A DNA stretch of 64,000 nucleotides from Arthrobotrys musiformis (Eukaryota > Ascomycota > Orbiliomycetes > Orbiliales > Orbiliaceae). A model generated the notes under the pieces. The model was not told the DNA's origin and searched no databases. It saw only the letters and a list, made by a program, of their open reading frames with translations. Below are positions 46,797 to 58,346 of this stretch, one piece after another. Location of the stretch: NCBI GenBank assembly GCA_036971715.1, contig JAVHJL010000009.1, positions 930,001 through 994,000 of the forward strand, written 5' to 3'. Position 1 is the first letter of the stretch, and the number at the start of each line of letters is the position of its first letter. The position numbers were made by a program, and so were the translations under genes.

Positions 46797-48075
46797 TCAG
46801 TCCCCTTCCTCATCACTACTCTCCAAATCCTCCCCTTCTTCCCTCCGTTTTCTCCTCCACTCCTTCTCCCGTTCCTTCTCCAATTTCTCTTCTCTCTCCC
46901 TTTCAAACTGGTCGTACTCCTCTCTAGCATCCACCCACCTCTCCTGCACATCCGCCACACCACCCACAGCCTCCCCCCACTTTTCCCTCATTGCCACCGT
47001 CCAGATCCCATCACCAGCCCCTTCAGCTTCACCAAACGCATACCCGCCAGCCCGATCAATAACTTGCAATAAATGCGTCATAGAAGCTTTATCCTCCACC
47101 GCCAGAGTTTCAAATCCTACTAACCCAAACCCTTCGACCAACTCACAGATCGCTTCGTTTAGTTTTTCGAATTTAGGGGATCCTTGTTCTTTACTCAGGA
47201 AGGGGAGGAGGTGTGATAAGTCTTGAACCTCGGTATAGAAATCTAGGTTGAAATCTAGCGGGCCGTGGGATTTTAGAAGGTCGAGTTTGGAGAGGACGTT
47301 TATGTGTGGGAGGTTTAAGAGGAGCATGGAGCGGAGTGCTGTTAGGAGTATTGATATGTATTGGGAGGGTGAGGCGAGGTGGTGGGAGTCTAGGAGGTGG
47401 ATTACCACTAGCTGTAGAGATAGTAATAAGGTTAGTGAGATTCCTTTGGGGGCCATGAGGAGGTACGAACCCGATACCCTAGCTTCTCGAGCTTTGTGAA
47501 TATATTACGGAGAGAGTTATGGTGTGTGAAGAGTTCGACCTGGCCGGGACAATCAAATAATATGTAGTCCTCTATACGGATATTAGCACCTCTTCAATAT
47601 AGACCATTCTCGTACCCAAGGAATAAAAGGACATACGGCCAAACTGCATCAACCCCTCCTCCAACCACTCTACGTTCTCCTCCAGTTCTTCAAGGGCATA
47701 AACAATCCCACCATTCGGCCCCAGTCCGTTTTCATCCATAACTTCATCCAAGGTAACCAATTTCCGTACGTCAAGCGCGCACGGGTACGGCGTTGCATCG
47801 TTCGCAGGATCGAGGTTTACGACTTGGGATTTACGACCTATGGCCGACATGAATTGGTGCACTATGCATCTTTACGTTAATTTTTCAAGTTTTTCTCTCT
47901 TTTTGAGGGCGGGTGAGGTTGGGCTTACTGCCGGCGCAGTAGGTGGACTTGCCACAGCCGGGTGGGCCTATGACGAGCTTGATGGTAGACGTTAGTTCCT
48001 CGTAAATGCCAGGGAATGGTCTTTTTAAATTTTATAATGGTGGGAAAGGCATGGTCGCACCTGTGCGAATGGCAT
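46797..48075 (-). CDS. gpn2: GPN-loop GTPase 2
   Basis: Five exons: 48061-48075, 47929-47977, 47637-47861, 47471-47571 and 46797-47411, giving 334 aa, near the family's usual ~340. The start MPFAQLVIGPPGCGKST is the canonical Gpn2 N-terminus with the P-loop at 9-17. The GPN signature is at 69-71 (GLGPNGGIVYALEELEEN), followed by DCPGQVELFTHH and NVLSKLDLL (the NKxD equivalent). The C-terminus is a highly charged helix (EREREEKLEKEREKEW). Gpn2 acts with Gpn1 and Gpn3 in assembly and nuclear import of RNA polymerases II and III. The first exon is only 15 bases. The fourth intron uses an unusual GTTCGT donor but has a CTAAC branch and CTACAG acceptor, and removing it restores KLGYR-LVVIHLLDS. 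Confidence 0.9.
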
Positions 48076-48534
48076 GGCTGCTACTATCGATGTTGATGCC
48101 GTTGGTCGATAAAGATGGTATTTTGGTGCTCGAAGAGAGTTTGGAGAGTAACGAGCAAGGGTTTCTGAATTCTTATATCGACATCGAACTTAACCCAACT
48201 CAACGCGGCGTCACTCGATGATGACTAATGACAAGCTAAATTGTAGTTCAACACCAAAACATCATATTCATATTCCCAATATCTTAACTATTTGATATAT
48301 AGATCGTATTCAACATCACAGATATCATTAGATTGTACAAGACAAAAACTATACAAAATAACATAGAATCTCAATATGCGCCAAAGCCAAGAGCCCAGGT
48401 TCCAACCCACACCGGAAGAAAATAGCGAGATAAATGACAAGATAAACGCCAACCGAATTCGCGAATCGTAACTAACCGACAATCCCCCTGTAAACCAAAT
48501 GCTGCTCGAATCCGAAAAAGGCTATATGTATACC

Positions 48535-49974
48535 TTAAAGCGGGACTGGATTCCAAACATAACCTTCCACCCGCCGAATGAGAAATGATGCGTCTTCGAG
48601 TTCTGGACTGTCCCGTATCTTTTTATCCAAATACTCCAACTCCAGTTTCAGATACGGATCAGTGTGTGTCCTTTCCCCTTTATACTGCCGCCACTTCTCC
48701 AAGATCTCCTCCGATAACGGCGAATCCGTTCGATCCTCTTTCTTCTTGGGTACACCCCCAGTCATCCGCCGAAACGAACTCACTACGATCTCCATAACCC
48801 GATTCAGGAGGCCGCTTTCCTCTGGCATCTTCTTCAATTGCCTTGCTAGCAATAACCCAAGCACCACGTATTGCCATTGAAGAACAGGAGTCCTGTTGGG
48901 ATGAAAATCCGCAAGATACTCGGCTGCACCGATGAGATTTCCCGTATCGATCAGAACTTCGACACCGAATGGGCTCCGCTGCTTATCCCATAAGCTAAGG
49001 TTATCCGCCAACATTTGTTTCCCCTCCTTGTCTGTTCTTTTATATAGCTTTTGCGCCATACCTGCAAATAAACGTGGTGGCGGCTCTCCCTCGAACTTAT
49101 CTATCGAGGCGTTGAAATCCAAAAGCGGCTTAAATCCAAGATGGAGACTGGTTTTAGTCGTGGGGTGCTCCGAAATCCTCTGTCTATAACCTTGGTCCTT
49201 TATCTTGAGCAGATGGATAAAGAACTTGACATCCTCATTCGGCGATTCAGGAGTATTATAAATCTTCCCGTACGAAGTGATAATCTCAGAAAGAATTCCA
49301 CGGAAAGCTCCAACATCGTAGATATTTAAGAATGGCGACACCCATGTGAACGGAATAGATGGTTTGTGGGAGAGAAGCAGAGCAGCGGCGAGCCAACCAC
49401 GTAATGGCATATGAGGAACACCCGACGGGAGGACGAAAAAGCTATTCCCACGTATCATGTTATACATCCGTAGGCCTTCATTTTCGCTGCCAGGATAAGG
49501 AACTGATTTGATCTGATTGAGGACGAATGTTTTGCAGCATTGGATCGCAAGATCAAGATTGGCTGTGCCTTGGAGCAGGTGGTTTTGGAAGATGGTTATT
49601 GGCGAGCGCTCGTGTATTTTGAGGTCATCGGAAGTATCGACTAAAGCTTCGGAACTGAGAAGGTCCCGCAGACTCCCGGTTTTGGCTGGTGACACCGGCT
49701 GCGGGTCTGCCACGATGTGGTAGATGTGGTTGTCGGCTTTATTCGCGTATGCATTGTGAATGCTTGGAGGAGGCCGGACGTCGTCGGGATGTCGGGATTC
49801 TCTCAAAGCATTACGGAAAGAAGCGTTGACTTCGTTCAGAAGGACCCTAGATTCACTGTCGGTGAGAACAGGGTGGTTGAAGATGGAGCCGAGGCTTGCG
49901 AGTGGTCCGGATGGCTTGGATTGGGATTGGAGGCTTTTGAGGATGTGCTTAGTCGATCGAGGGGCTCCTTTCAT
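48535..49974 (-). CDS. Unknown protein, possibly mitochondrial (479 aa)
   Basis: This is a single-exon frame from the ATG at 49974. The N-terminus is basic and hydroxylated with no acidic residue in the first ~40 (MKGAPRSTKHILKSLQSQSK), as in mitochondrial presequences, though this is only suggestive. The body is mixed helical, with blocks such as GWLAAALLLSHKPSIPFTW, LPSGVPHMPLRG and ADFHPNRTPVLQWQYVVLGLLLARQL, and no transmembrane helix is convincing. No family is recognised. It shares a 300-base divergent promoter region with pop5 and lies 459 bases upstream of the gpn2 start on the same strand. Confidence 0.72.
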   Translation of the reverse strand: MKGAPRSTKHILKSLQSQSKPSGPLASLGSIFNHPVLTDSESRVLLNEVNASFRNALRESRHPDDVRPPPSIHNAYANKADNHIYHIVADPQPVSPAKTGSLRDLLSSEALVDTSDDLKIHERSPITIFQNHLLQGTANLDLAIQCCKTFVLNQIKSVPYPGSENEGLRMYNMIRGNSFFVLPSGVPHMPLRGWLAAALLLSHKPSIPFTWVSPFLNIYDVGAFRGILSEIITSYGKIYNTPESPNEDVKFFIHLLKIKDQGYRQRISEHPTTKTSLHLGFKPLLDFNASIDKFEGEPPPRLFAGMAQKLYKRTDKEGKQMLADNLSLWDKQRSPFGVEVLIDTGNLIGAAEYLADFHPNRTPVLQWQYVVLGLLLARQLKKMPEESGLLNRVMEIVVSSFRRMTGGVPKKKEDRTDSPLSEEILEKWRQYKGERTHTDPYLKLELEYLDKKIRDSPELEDASFLIRRVEGYVWNPVPL

Positions 49975-50274
49975 TGTGATGGTAATGAGATGTGATTCCT
50001 AGAACCTCCAACCATCCCAGTTGATGCTGTAGGAGATGGTGGTCGAGTTGGTGGCGTCGGTATTCGTCGATGGTTGGATGTCGGGTTGAAGTTGAGGTTG
50101 AAGCCGCAAGTGGTATGAGGTCAATGCGAAACACAACCTTGGCGAGATGACTCTCAAGCTAGCCTCACTTCGAGTCCCTGCACTTCAATATCTCCAACAT
50201 CAACCTCGTCCAAATTCCAAGCCCCAATCATCACCACCGCCAATGCCCCTCCCTCGATGACAAAATAGCCCATC
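49975..50274. promoter_or_regulatory. Bidirectional promoter between the 479-aa gene and pop5
   Basis: Exactly 300 bases separate the two divergent start codons. No clear TATA box is seen, and both genes look like housekeeping genes. Confidence 0.45.
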
Positions 50275-50975
50275 ATGGTTCGCGTCAAGCAGCGCTACCT
50301 GCTCTTCACAATCCTCTATCCATCCGGCCCACAACCCACCAGCGGCAGCAAAACGACCTCCTCAAATCCCACACAATCTATGACCTTCCACTCCCCATCG
50401 CCTCCAAACCTCAATCGCACCTCCTTGGCCTCCATAATCCGTTCTTCAATATCAACCAACTTCGGCGACTGGGGAATCGGACAATGTGGTGGATTCGCAG
50501 GTAAAATTCTCTCCTCCTCAAAGAAAGTTTACAAATGCCAAGACATCGAAATACTGATATCGCGATCTGGGGGAAAACAGTAAAATATTTCTCTCCAGCA
50601 ACATCAACAGGGATCCTTCGTATTACGCGCGATAACTACCGTACTCTGTGGGCAGCCCTAACTTACATACGAGAATTATGTGGCCAGCCCGCAGTTATTA
50701 AGGTCGTAAGGGTATCTGGGACAATTCGAAAAGCTGAGGTCGCAGCTGTAAAATTAGCTGAAGAAGCTATAAGAAAGGTTAAGAGAGAAGTTAGGGGCGA
50801 AAATAACAGCAGTGTTGGCGTTAAAGGTAGCGGTGATAAGAAAGGCGTAGCTGGGATGTTCGTTGGAGGTACCGGGAAGCCGGTGCAGGCTGCAACAATT
50901 GATGATGACGATGAACAAGACGAAATGGTGGTTGATATTGTGGATAGTGAGAACGATGATGACGACGAAGAGTAA
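50275..50975 (+). CDS. pop5: RNase P / RNase MRP protein subunit POP5
   Basis: Two exons, 50275-50500 and 50581-50975, are joined across an 80-base intron (donor GTAAAA, acceptor AACAG), giving 206 aa. The start MVRVKQRYLLFTILYPSG is the Pop5 signature. Later blocks (FGDWGIGQCGGF, STGILRITRDNYRTLWAALT, KVVRVSGTIRKAE) fit the family's ferredoxin-like RNA-binding fold. The C-terminus is long and acidic (DSENDDDDEE), an addition seen in fungal members. Pop5 is part of both RNase P (5' maturation of tRNA) and RNase MRP (pre-rRNA processing) in the nucleus and nucleolus. Its 3' end converges with the gene at 51216-53371. Confidence 0.88.
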
Positions 50976-51215
50976 TCTCTCTCACCTACAGGTCATTCAT
51001 CAAAGCTATTTAAGATATTATTGCATTTTGAGATGTACGATACGATGCTCGGTATGTATTATAGATGATACCCCTGTTATTCCCCTTTAGCATTTCTGTT
51101 GGATATAGATCTCTTAAAAAAACTATCTTAAATTGGCTATTAACAGCCCCCATATAAGTTTGTTTCTATATATCGCGGGCTGTTGCCTTGATCTTTCACC
51201 TCAATTTTCGCTGGT

Positions 51216-53371
51216 TTAATCTTGAGGCTTATCATCAAGATCGAACACGAACTGCTTCCCCGGGTTCTGACGTGCGAGACACTTAGCTTCCTCCCGCGTA
51301 AGTGCCCTCTTAAGACTCTCCCCTCCCTTCACTATCTGCTTTGCTATTCGTTCGCTTTCCCCCGGGGGAATCTCCGCCTGTTGATTTGCCCCCGGTACCG
51401 GCTTCTTATCTCCCTTCTTCCCCTCCATGTTCACGATATTTAAACACTCCCTAGACTTTCCACTGTCATCGTTTCGAGTGTTTGTATTGAATTTCCTCCC
51501 TTTTGTACCCCTATCATCTCCTATGCTATCGCTATGGCCTCGTTTTTTAGTACTCGCGACGGTTGACCTCGCCGTTCTGCGATTGGCTTCCGCATTCTTG
51601 ATGGCTTCTGGAACCGGCTGCGTCTTAGGTACCAGAACATAAGGTGTCCCAGCCGGTATAGGCTTCATCTGATACATCAGTGCCCTATTTCTCCCCCGAC
51701 GAAGGACTTCGAGCTCTTCCAAGCGGAGGTCTATCTGTTCGTCGTTGTTACGATCTTCTCTTGACCTGGAATTGCGCTCCGGCGCTGGAAGACACGTCTT
51801 AGGAATTCTTGTCATAGCCGTCGAGTCAAACCCCATATCCTTAAATGCTGAGCTATTTTGGCTTTTCGCTTCTGTGGGCTTCTCGAGAAGGGATACCTTC
51901 TTATATTCGCCAGCGATGTCGTTGTTTGGCTTGTTTAGCTCCCTCTGTTTACTAAAATCTGATTCGGAGACACTCTCAAAAGAAAAGTCATCGAAGCCTG
52001 TAAAACAATCAAGCTTCTCCTTCGGACCCTCGCTAGGTTTATCAAGGAGCGTCGATGGTTTCTAACCATCCTCCTGAGCACCCTTACGTTGGGTTCCGAG
52101 TATTTCCACCTCCCCTTCCGAAACATCTTCAAAGCTGAAATTTTCAAAATCAAATTCTCCACCATTCGCATTTTCTCTGAGCGTTGTGACAGCCTCGATC
52201 CCCGGCCGTTGGGCTTTATGGGGAGATGCCGTATCTTTATTCTGGGGGAGAGGTGACGGAGGCGGTGGTTCGTAGCTGGCTTGAGGCATTGGCACCGGTT
52301 GGTTTGTCTTCTTTTGCATCTCCAATCGCAGGGGAGGAGGGGAAACTTGTTTGGCCACGGGGACTGTATTTTGCTTCACTGTCGTTTTATCTCCGGCTAC
52401 TTTCTTTATCTTTCTATCCTTAGGAAGAACTCCAGGATTGCCGTATTCTCGCTGGAGAGAGTTTTGGTTGAGCTTCAAAGATTCGGATTAGCGTGCATAA
52501 ACTTTAAAACACGGGCATACGATGGAAGATCTCACCTGTCTGGCCCATTTCGTTCCTTTCAACAGGTCTTCATCGATATCCTCAAACCACTTTTTGTGTC
52601 TCCCAGGCCTTTGGGGAACAATATCCCCCCTTTGGAGATTCGTAATTGGTGCCACTAGTGGCCGTCGTTGGCATCGTGAAATATTGCCCCTAGCTGGTGC
52701 TTTCTTCCTGGTCTCGAGTTCTTTTGCATCCTCGATCTTTTTGGCCTCCGGTGCAGTCTTTGGGTTCTTCATAGTAATGAGAGAAACCTGTCAGCATTTG
52801 CACCGATTCTCCAGTCTTTCAGAGAACTAATAGGAATATACTAACCCTCAAAGCAGCCTTCTCAATCGGATCCAAATAGCCCACCGGCTTATACCTCGTC
52901 AACATCAAGGTTTCGAGACCGGGAAGAACCCGTTTCCCCATCGGCTTTCGAGGGAGTTTATTTTCCATCTCTACCGAGTCCTCTGTTTGGCAGGCAGCCG
53001 TAGCTGCCTTGCCCCTACAACGTGACTTGTAGGTTTTACGAGGTGCCTTTTGTTTTGAAGGATCTTTCGGCTTAAGAGGTTGACCTCTTGGTTTTCGAGG
53101 TCGTTTTGGGAGAGCAGAGTTTATTTTTTGCCCTGGGCTTACTGTTATGACGTTCTGAGATACGAATAGTTAGTGGCAGATTGATAGTTGAAGGAGGTGA
53201 GGATTGATGTTGGGTGAGGTGGTGTTGAAAGTATACCTGTTCCCACGGGGTGAATTGAATCTCTTCACCTATCTGGTTCCAGAAGTCGGGCGTGCTAAAG
53301 CGGTGTCTGGTGGTCGAGGAAGAAGAGTAGTATTCAGTCCCGTTGGGGGGTGTTTGGGGATGAATTGCCAT
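51216..53371 (-). CDS. Unknown basic/acidic disordered protein, five exons (627 aa)
   Basis: Exons: 53237-53371, 52846-53154, 52536-52787, 52067-52472 and 51216-51997. All borders are GT-AG and in phase. The last intron (51998-52066, 69 bases, acceptor GTTTTACAG) removes a TAG at 52062-52064 that would otherwise end the frame. The N-terminal 45 residues contain TPDFWNQIGEEIQFTPWEQ. Exon 2 is very basic, with an AT-hook-like KRPRKPRGQP at ~62-71. Exon 3 has GDIVPQRPGRHKKWFEDIDE. An acidic motif occurs twice, EFDFENFSFEDVSEGE near 338-353 and GFDDFSFESVSESD at 368-381. The C-terminus is LARQNPGKQFVFDLDDKPQD. No family is recognised; a chromatin or nuclear role is suggested only by the basic patches. 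Confidence 0.7.
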
Positions 53372-53918
53372 GCCGTGCAGGTAAATCTAGGAGGTGATGG
53401 TTTTCTATTGGGCGTATTGGTTGGTGGTGAATGTCTGATGTTTTAAAAGAACGATGCAGGTAGTGAGGGAGTAATCAACTCGTGCGCAGAAAGGTTGCAC
53501 GATGGAAGTGTGTCCGATCATAGCTATAGAGAGCCTGAAGTCGGCATCAATAAGCTCATCGATTAAGCTCAAGATTGGTAGAACGTGGCGGCGGAACATA
53601 CAACACCACTTCGAAACCCGGCCTACAATAAAGTCGCATCACGATATTGCGATTGCATATCCAAAATATTCTACAAACTTTAGGGCGATATGCTACAGCA
53701 GAATTAATTTATGACTTTTGTTATATATTTCTCAATAGTAGATAGACTAAATAAAGATACAAGTAGCTAGCCTCGAGGCCATACAAGCAACACCAGAGTT
53801 CCAAAATCCAACATTTTCACCTTCTCCATGGATTCAGTTCCATTCAGAAGTCACTAAACTAAGTACACGCATACAAAAATTGGTCATAACTCCGTAACGA
53901 GCAATTGGATAAACACAC
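53372..53918. other. Intergenic, promoter of the 627-aa gene
   Basis: Both flanking genes are on the minus strand. No gene is seen. Confidence 0.6.
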
Positions 53919-56212
53919 TTAAGCATTGATGTGAATGGTTTGGCCAATGATAGTATCGACCAAGCTCTCCCTCTTCTCGACCGGTTTGGCAAATCCCTTG
54001 ATCAACCCGGTCTCTCCATCTCTCAGAACTCCTTCACACTCGCAAACTCCGTCCTCATAGAACCCCTTCAGCTCCCTCAATCCTTCGAACACCGCCGAAT
54101 AGTTTCCAAAGAACTCGTGGTTCCTCACATCGCTATTGACGTTGTCCGTATTTACCAATCCGTGCCCCAGAGTCACTACTCTGATGGCATCGACGTACAT
54201 CGAATGATCGTCGAGGTACGGGCTTGGCATCATAAGGACGGAGTACACAGCCTCACACTCAACCTTCTCAGATTCTACGATATCACTTGGGAACACCCAA
54301 GATCCGTCGTAATGTATCGGGTGCCAGGGTGTGACCTTCATATCGCCAATTGTGCAGATATCTGTAGCTCCAGAAATCCTTGTTTTAACGATAGCGCTGA
54401 CTTCTCCAACGCCTCGGCCAGTTTTGATGACACTTCCTCTTCTTAGAGTGTCAATTCGGACTTTAGTACCGTCCGCTAGAGTTACGGGTGAATTGCCGGT
54501 GAAGCAAACGCCACCTCTGACGTTATACCTGGACATGCTTGATAAAGCCGCTTTCGGGGCGGAGCTATACGCACCGCGCCATGAGCCGTGACCACCTCGT
54601 CCGTAGTTAGAAAAGTCAGGCATCGGTGTGGAACTCGGTGTCGGCGGTGGCAACTTGTCAAATTCTGCGTCTGCAAAGTCTCGGGATTTGATGAAGAGAG
54701 GTGAGTCCTTGCCGTATACCTGAAGACCGGGATCCTTGAAGTTATTGCAACGCTGCATTTGATGAGCACGGGCGAGGGAAGGGAAGTAATGCCTTCCCCA
54801 TTTTTTCCATGCCGCACCGTCTGGAGCAACAGCGAGAAGGGCCTCACCGCCGATATCCGTGCCGAGAGGTTCGGCAGCTGGATGGTCCGATAGGTTCTCT
54901 TTAATAGACTTCGCTTGTTCCTCAAAGGTCGCTCTCGCTTCCTTGAGGGCATCGGTAAGAGGATTCTGAGCTTTCTTATATGCACCTTTCGAGAGAGCGT
55001 AGACCGTCGAGACGAAATTTAGACGATGCAAATGATATTCGTAGTCCTTGCTTGTGCTATTTGGCTCAGGGGATGTGGTGATTGTGATAGCGTGGTTGGT
55101 GATATCTTCTGCATCCCAGGGTTTCGCTACAAGTGTCACGATGATGTCCTCGGGCTTCGGTTTCGAAAGACCCTCTACTTCAATAATGAAATCTCGAGAC
55201 TGGCCATATTGGATATCCCCGATATCGATCTTTGCACCCCAAGAAGATTCAGTGAACGGGAATTCGCCACGGGCCTTCTTAACCTTTGCACCCTCCGGCA
55301 CTTCAACATTGAGATGACAGGCAGTCGCGTATGTGGAGAAGAGGTTCGCCAAAGCGTGCACGAATACTGTACCAACCATTCCGGCATCCGGGATGAAGCC
55401 ATAATGGCCCCCTCCTGTCCTAGCAATATCAGACATCAACGAGGAATCCAAGTCATACCCGAATCCGAAGCCATTGATGGCAAATCGAGTATCCGAGTTA
55501 GACTCCAGCCATTGCTGGAGCATAGGGATGTGTCCGCGAGGGGGGGCAACATTCGGTTGACCATCTGTCAAAATGAATAAACTAGCAAGTCGGTTGTTTT
55601 CCTTTTTTGCTGTCGTCGAAGTCGAGGAACCGGAAGCTTCAGGTTTATGTTGCAGGTCACGAAGAAGGTTCATGCCCATCTTCAAGCCATCCCAAAGGTT
55701 TGTGGAGGCCTTTGGCTGCAGGCGGTCCACGCTGCCATTTAAGGAGCTCTTTCCAACCTCAGTCGAGTACTGGAAGTCTGTAATAAGCTGTTTTTGTAGA
55801 TATCCTGTTAGTCACAGTGCTGGAAAATCCCCATTACCCTCTAAGAAGCCGATTGAGTGCTTACCTCAGCTCTGGTGTCGAAAGCAACAATTGCCAATCT
55901 ATCATCATCACTCAATGTGGCAATGATAGTTTTCATAGCATGCTTGACTACATCTAAAATGGTCAATCCTGTATCCTCCTTCGTCTTTCCGTCTTCGCTC
56001 TGCGCGGGAGCGCTCTCTTCCATGGACCCGGAGACATCGATAACGCAACACAAATCGAGCGGCGCACGTTTGAAATCACCCTTTTCGGTCTTTTCCGGCT
56101 GATGCGGGGGAATGACGGAGACGAGAAAGTTGTTGTGGCCGTGCTCTGAGATATCGAGCTTGATGCCCGCGGCTTCCTCGTATGGTGGTGGGTCTTCAAC
56201 TTCGACCTTCAT
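53919..56212 (-). CDS. VWA-Vwaint-Vint (Hint-domain) protein (738 aa)
   Basis: Two exons, 55865-56212 and 53919-55787, are joined by a 77-base intron (donor GTAAGC, acceptor AACAG), giving 738 aa. Residues ~50-260 are a von Willebrand A domain with the metal-site motif DVSGS (59-63) and LTDGQPN. Next comes a beta-rich region (LNVEVPEGAKVKKARG, WGAKIDIGDIQYGQSR) and a helical stretch matching Vwaint. After a Ser/Pro/Gly linker, a Hint-type domain begins at GGVCFTGNSPVTLADG, with the candidate nucleophile Cys544 placed exactly as in inteins and Hedgehog autoprocessing domains; MKVTPWHPI is the conserved His-containing block. There is no signal peptide, so the product is probably intracellular. 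Such VWA-Vint proteins occur in fungi and other eukaryotes and their function is not established. Whether this copy self-cleaves cannot be told from sequence. Confidence 0.85.
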
Positions 56213-57845
56213 CTTGCTACTATTGATCGCTTGTGAAGTTGACCTTGGGTGATATACTGGTGTTTACCTGTGATATGGTTTACGGTGTGGATTTAAAGAG
56301 CGAATTGAGAGATACTCAATATCCTTCCGAATTCAACAGCTACAGGGCCGACTTTTAAACCCCAAAGTTAACACCCGCTCTTGACTCTCTCACAATCATA
56401 ATCCCGAATCCAAAGCGCATTACGCAGCCACCATGCTAACATGTTATGGTTCATGAGTCACCCAAACCGCATATCTATTTCCCGGTAGGCATCTTCCGAG
56501 TCTCAAAGAAAACTCTAACGTTACAACGATTCCACTTCCCAAGGTTGCTTCGTTACAAAGTGCGGGGCTTGTCACGCTCATAGTGAGTTGAAGGATTGAC
56601 CTCGCAGGTACGCCGGGTCTTCTGCCTCGACTTTTCACGTTCGGTTCACAAAGGGTTAGCGAACGAAGGAAGTGGTGCACAGCCCGCGCCCAGGCCAAAA
56701 GTGCAGTTGGCCATGGGTTGGTACCTTTTGGTTCCCTTTTTGGGGCTCTTACCACTTTGGTCATGCAGGGATCTCGTCGTTTCACAAACGCTGCAAACAC
56801 TCCCGCAGAACAGATGTTTTGAAGGACGAGATTTAGAGTAGGATCTATGGATCCAACATGATCGATAGCTAGCACCTAGGTACTATGTCGGTATAAGTAG
56901 GGCAGGGCAGCATAGACACATCGATATAGAAAATACGAACTCGAAAATATTATATATATGAATCGTTGAAACCAGCTACTCTGCAAGGATTCTTGGTTAC
57001 AAAACGGATCATCTTAAGTTGCTGTAGCCCATTCTGCAGTCCGTCCGCTATAGCCACACTATCCTGTAGACTCTGAGTGCAGAACATTCGAATACAATCC
57101 TATAGCTCAATCAATTACAATTAGGTTCTATAGATCTTAGTCTCGAGGCCAGAGTATAGATCTCTGTGGTCTCGTTCCCAGCCCCAGGGTGGTCCAATTC
57201 CATGCAATATATATCAACTAAAATCAGCTTTCGGAAGTCAGTGAATATAATGACACAATCCACTGCTAAATCATAAAATATGTTTTACGAAGAGCTGTAG
57301 GCTGCAGAATGGAATCCAATGCAATAGCCGACCACTTCTTTGAGTAGAATACAGATATCGGGCTCCACAACATGCTACTATGAGATATCAAATCGACTCT
57401 GTTCGAGCGTATATGTAATTCCGAAAAGCACGAGCTCACTGCGCCTGTAATTGCACTGGAATATACCTAGGTATAATATAATCGAGAATAACCACGGCCT
57501 CCACAAGATCGAGAGCGAATACACCTCGAGCTGGCGCTATGGGAACAATTCAAATTGACGTTCAAAACACCAAAATGTAAACATTGACATCATACGAGCG
57601 CTTCCAGAGCTCAAGTTGGTTATTTGGAGCTTTTGGTGATAAGCCTCCTAGGCCAACTCTAATATCCACTTTACCATCTCACTCCTTTCTGATTGTCATC
57701 ACTCCTACCATCATCACCAAAACCATTTACAACCAAACCTCTCTTGGCCAAAAAAAATCAATCCTGACTATACTACAAACTACATCATCAATATCGACAC
57801 TCAAACAATTCCAGAATCCCACATATCCTACAAAAATCCTACAAA
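56213..57845. other. Divergent intergenic region
   Basis: It holds the promoter of the VWA-Vint gene on the left and of the tiny gene at 57846 on the right. A reading frame at 56444-56875 (minus) lacks protein character. TA-rich from about 56870. Confidence 0.55.
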
Positions 57846-58346
57846 ATGCCTTGCCAAGGATCCGATGTATTCTTTCATGATGTCGTTTTTGCTGTCAAGG
57901 CCAAACATAAGTATGGCTCAATCGCGATCATCATTGAAAGCATCAAGCCAGAGCTAGCTTATGAGCTCAAGGATGTTCTTAGTGCGCAGAAGGATTTGGA
58001 TGGCGAGTACATGTAAAGCACCCCTACCACTTAATATTCCCCCCTCCTCCTTCGGTATATACTTTTGAGATAATCGGATCTGCTAAACCTGCTGCTATAC
58101 TATGTGTAGATTCAATTATGATGAAGTAAATAACAGCGCCACTCTAGAGCTAAAATTCGGGGAAGTCACTCAGAAAGAAAAGACTGAGCCAGCCGAAGAG
58201 GCCACCGAGGGGCCAAATTTGCAAACCGAAAGTGAGGGTCGGTCGAACACTCCGCTATCAGCAATTAGTCTTTTGTGACCATATGCCCCAGATCTCTAGT
58301 TCAAATATTTTCTAACAATAATTCCATAGACCCCAACGAGAAGTAG
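57846..58346 (+). CDS. Tiny three-exon protein of unknown function (101 aa)
   Basis: Exons 57846-58012, 58110-58231 and 58330-58346 give 101 aa. Intron 1 has donor GTAAAG and acceptor TGTAG. Intron 2 has donor GTGAGG, a TTCTAACAA branch and acceptor CATAG. If intron 2 is retained, the frame continues to a TGA at 58276-58278 and gives 111 aa with a different tail (SEGRSNTPLSAISLL in place of NPNEK). The chain is acidic and polar with one hydrophobic strand (YGSIAIIIESI), and no signal peptide or membrane helix. The second half is Glu/Thr-rich (EKTEPAEEATEG). No family is recognised. Each exon is under 60 codons, so an ORF length cut-off would miss it. Confidence 0.5.

Noticed and set aside
52062..52064. 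In-frame TAG suggesting two separate genes or a pseudogene
   Set aside because: A 69-base GT-AG intron with a pyrimidine-rich acceptor removes it in phase and both sides carry the same acidic motif.
56444..56875. 143-codon minus-strand frame
   Set aside because: It overlaps a shadow frame on the other strand and shows no folded or signal segments.
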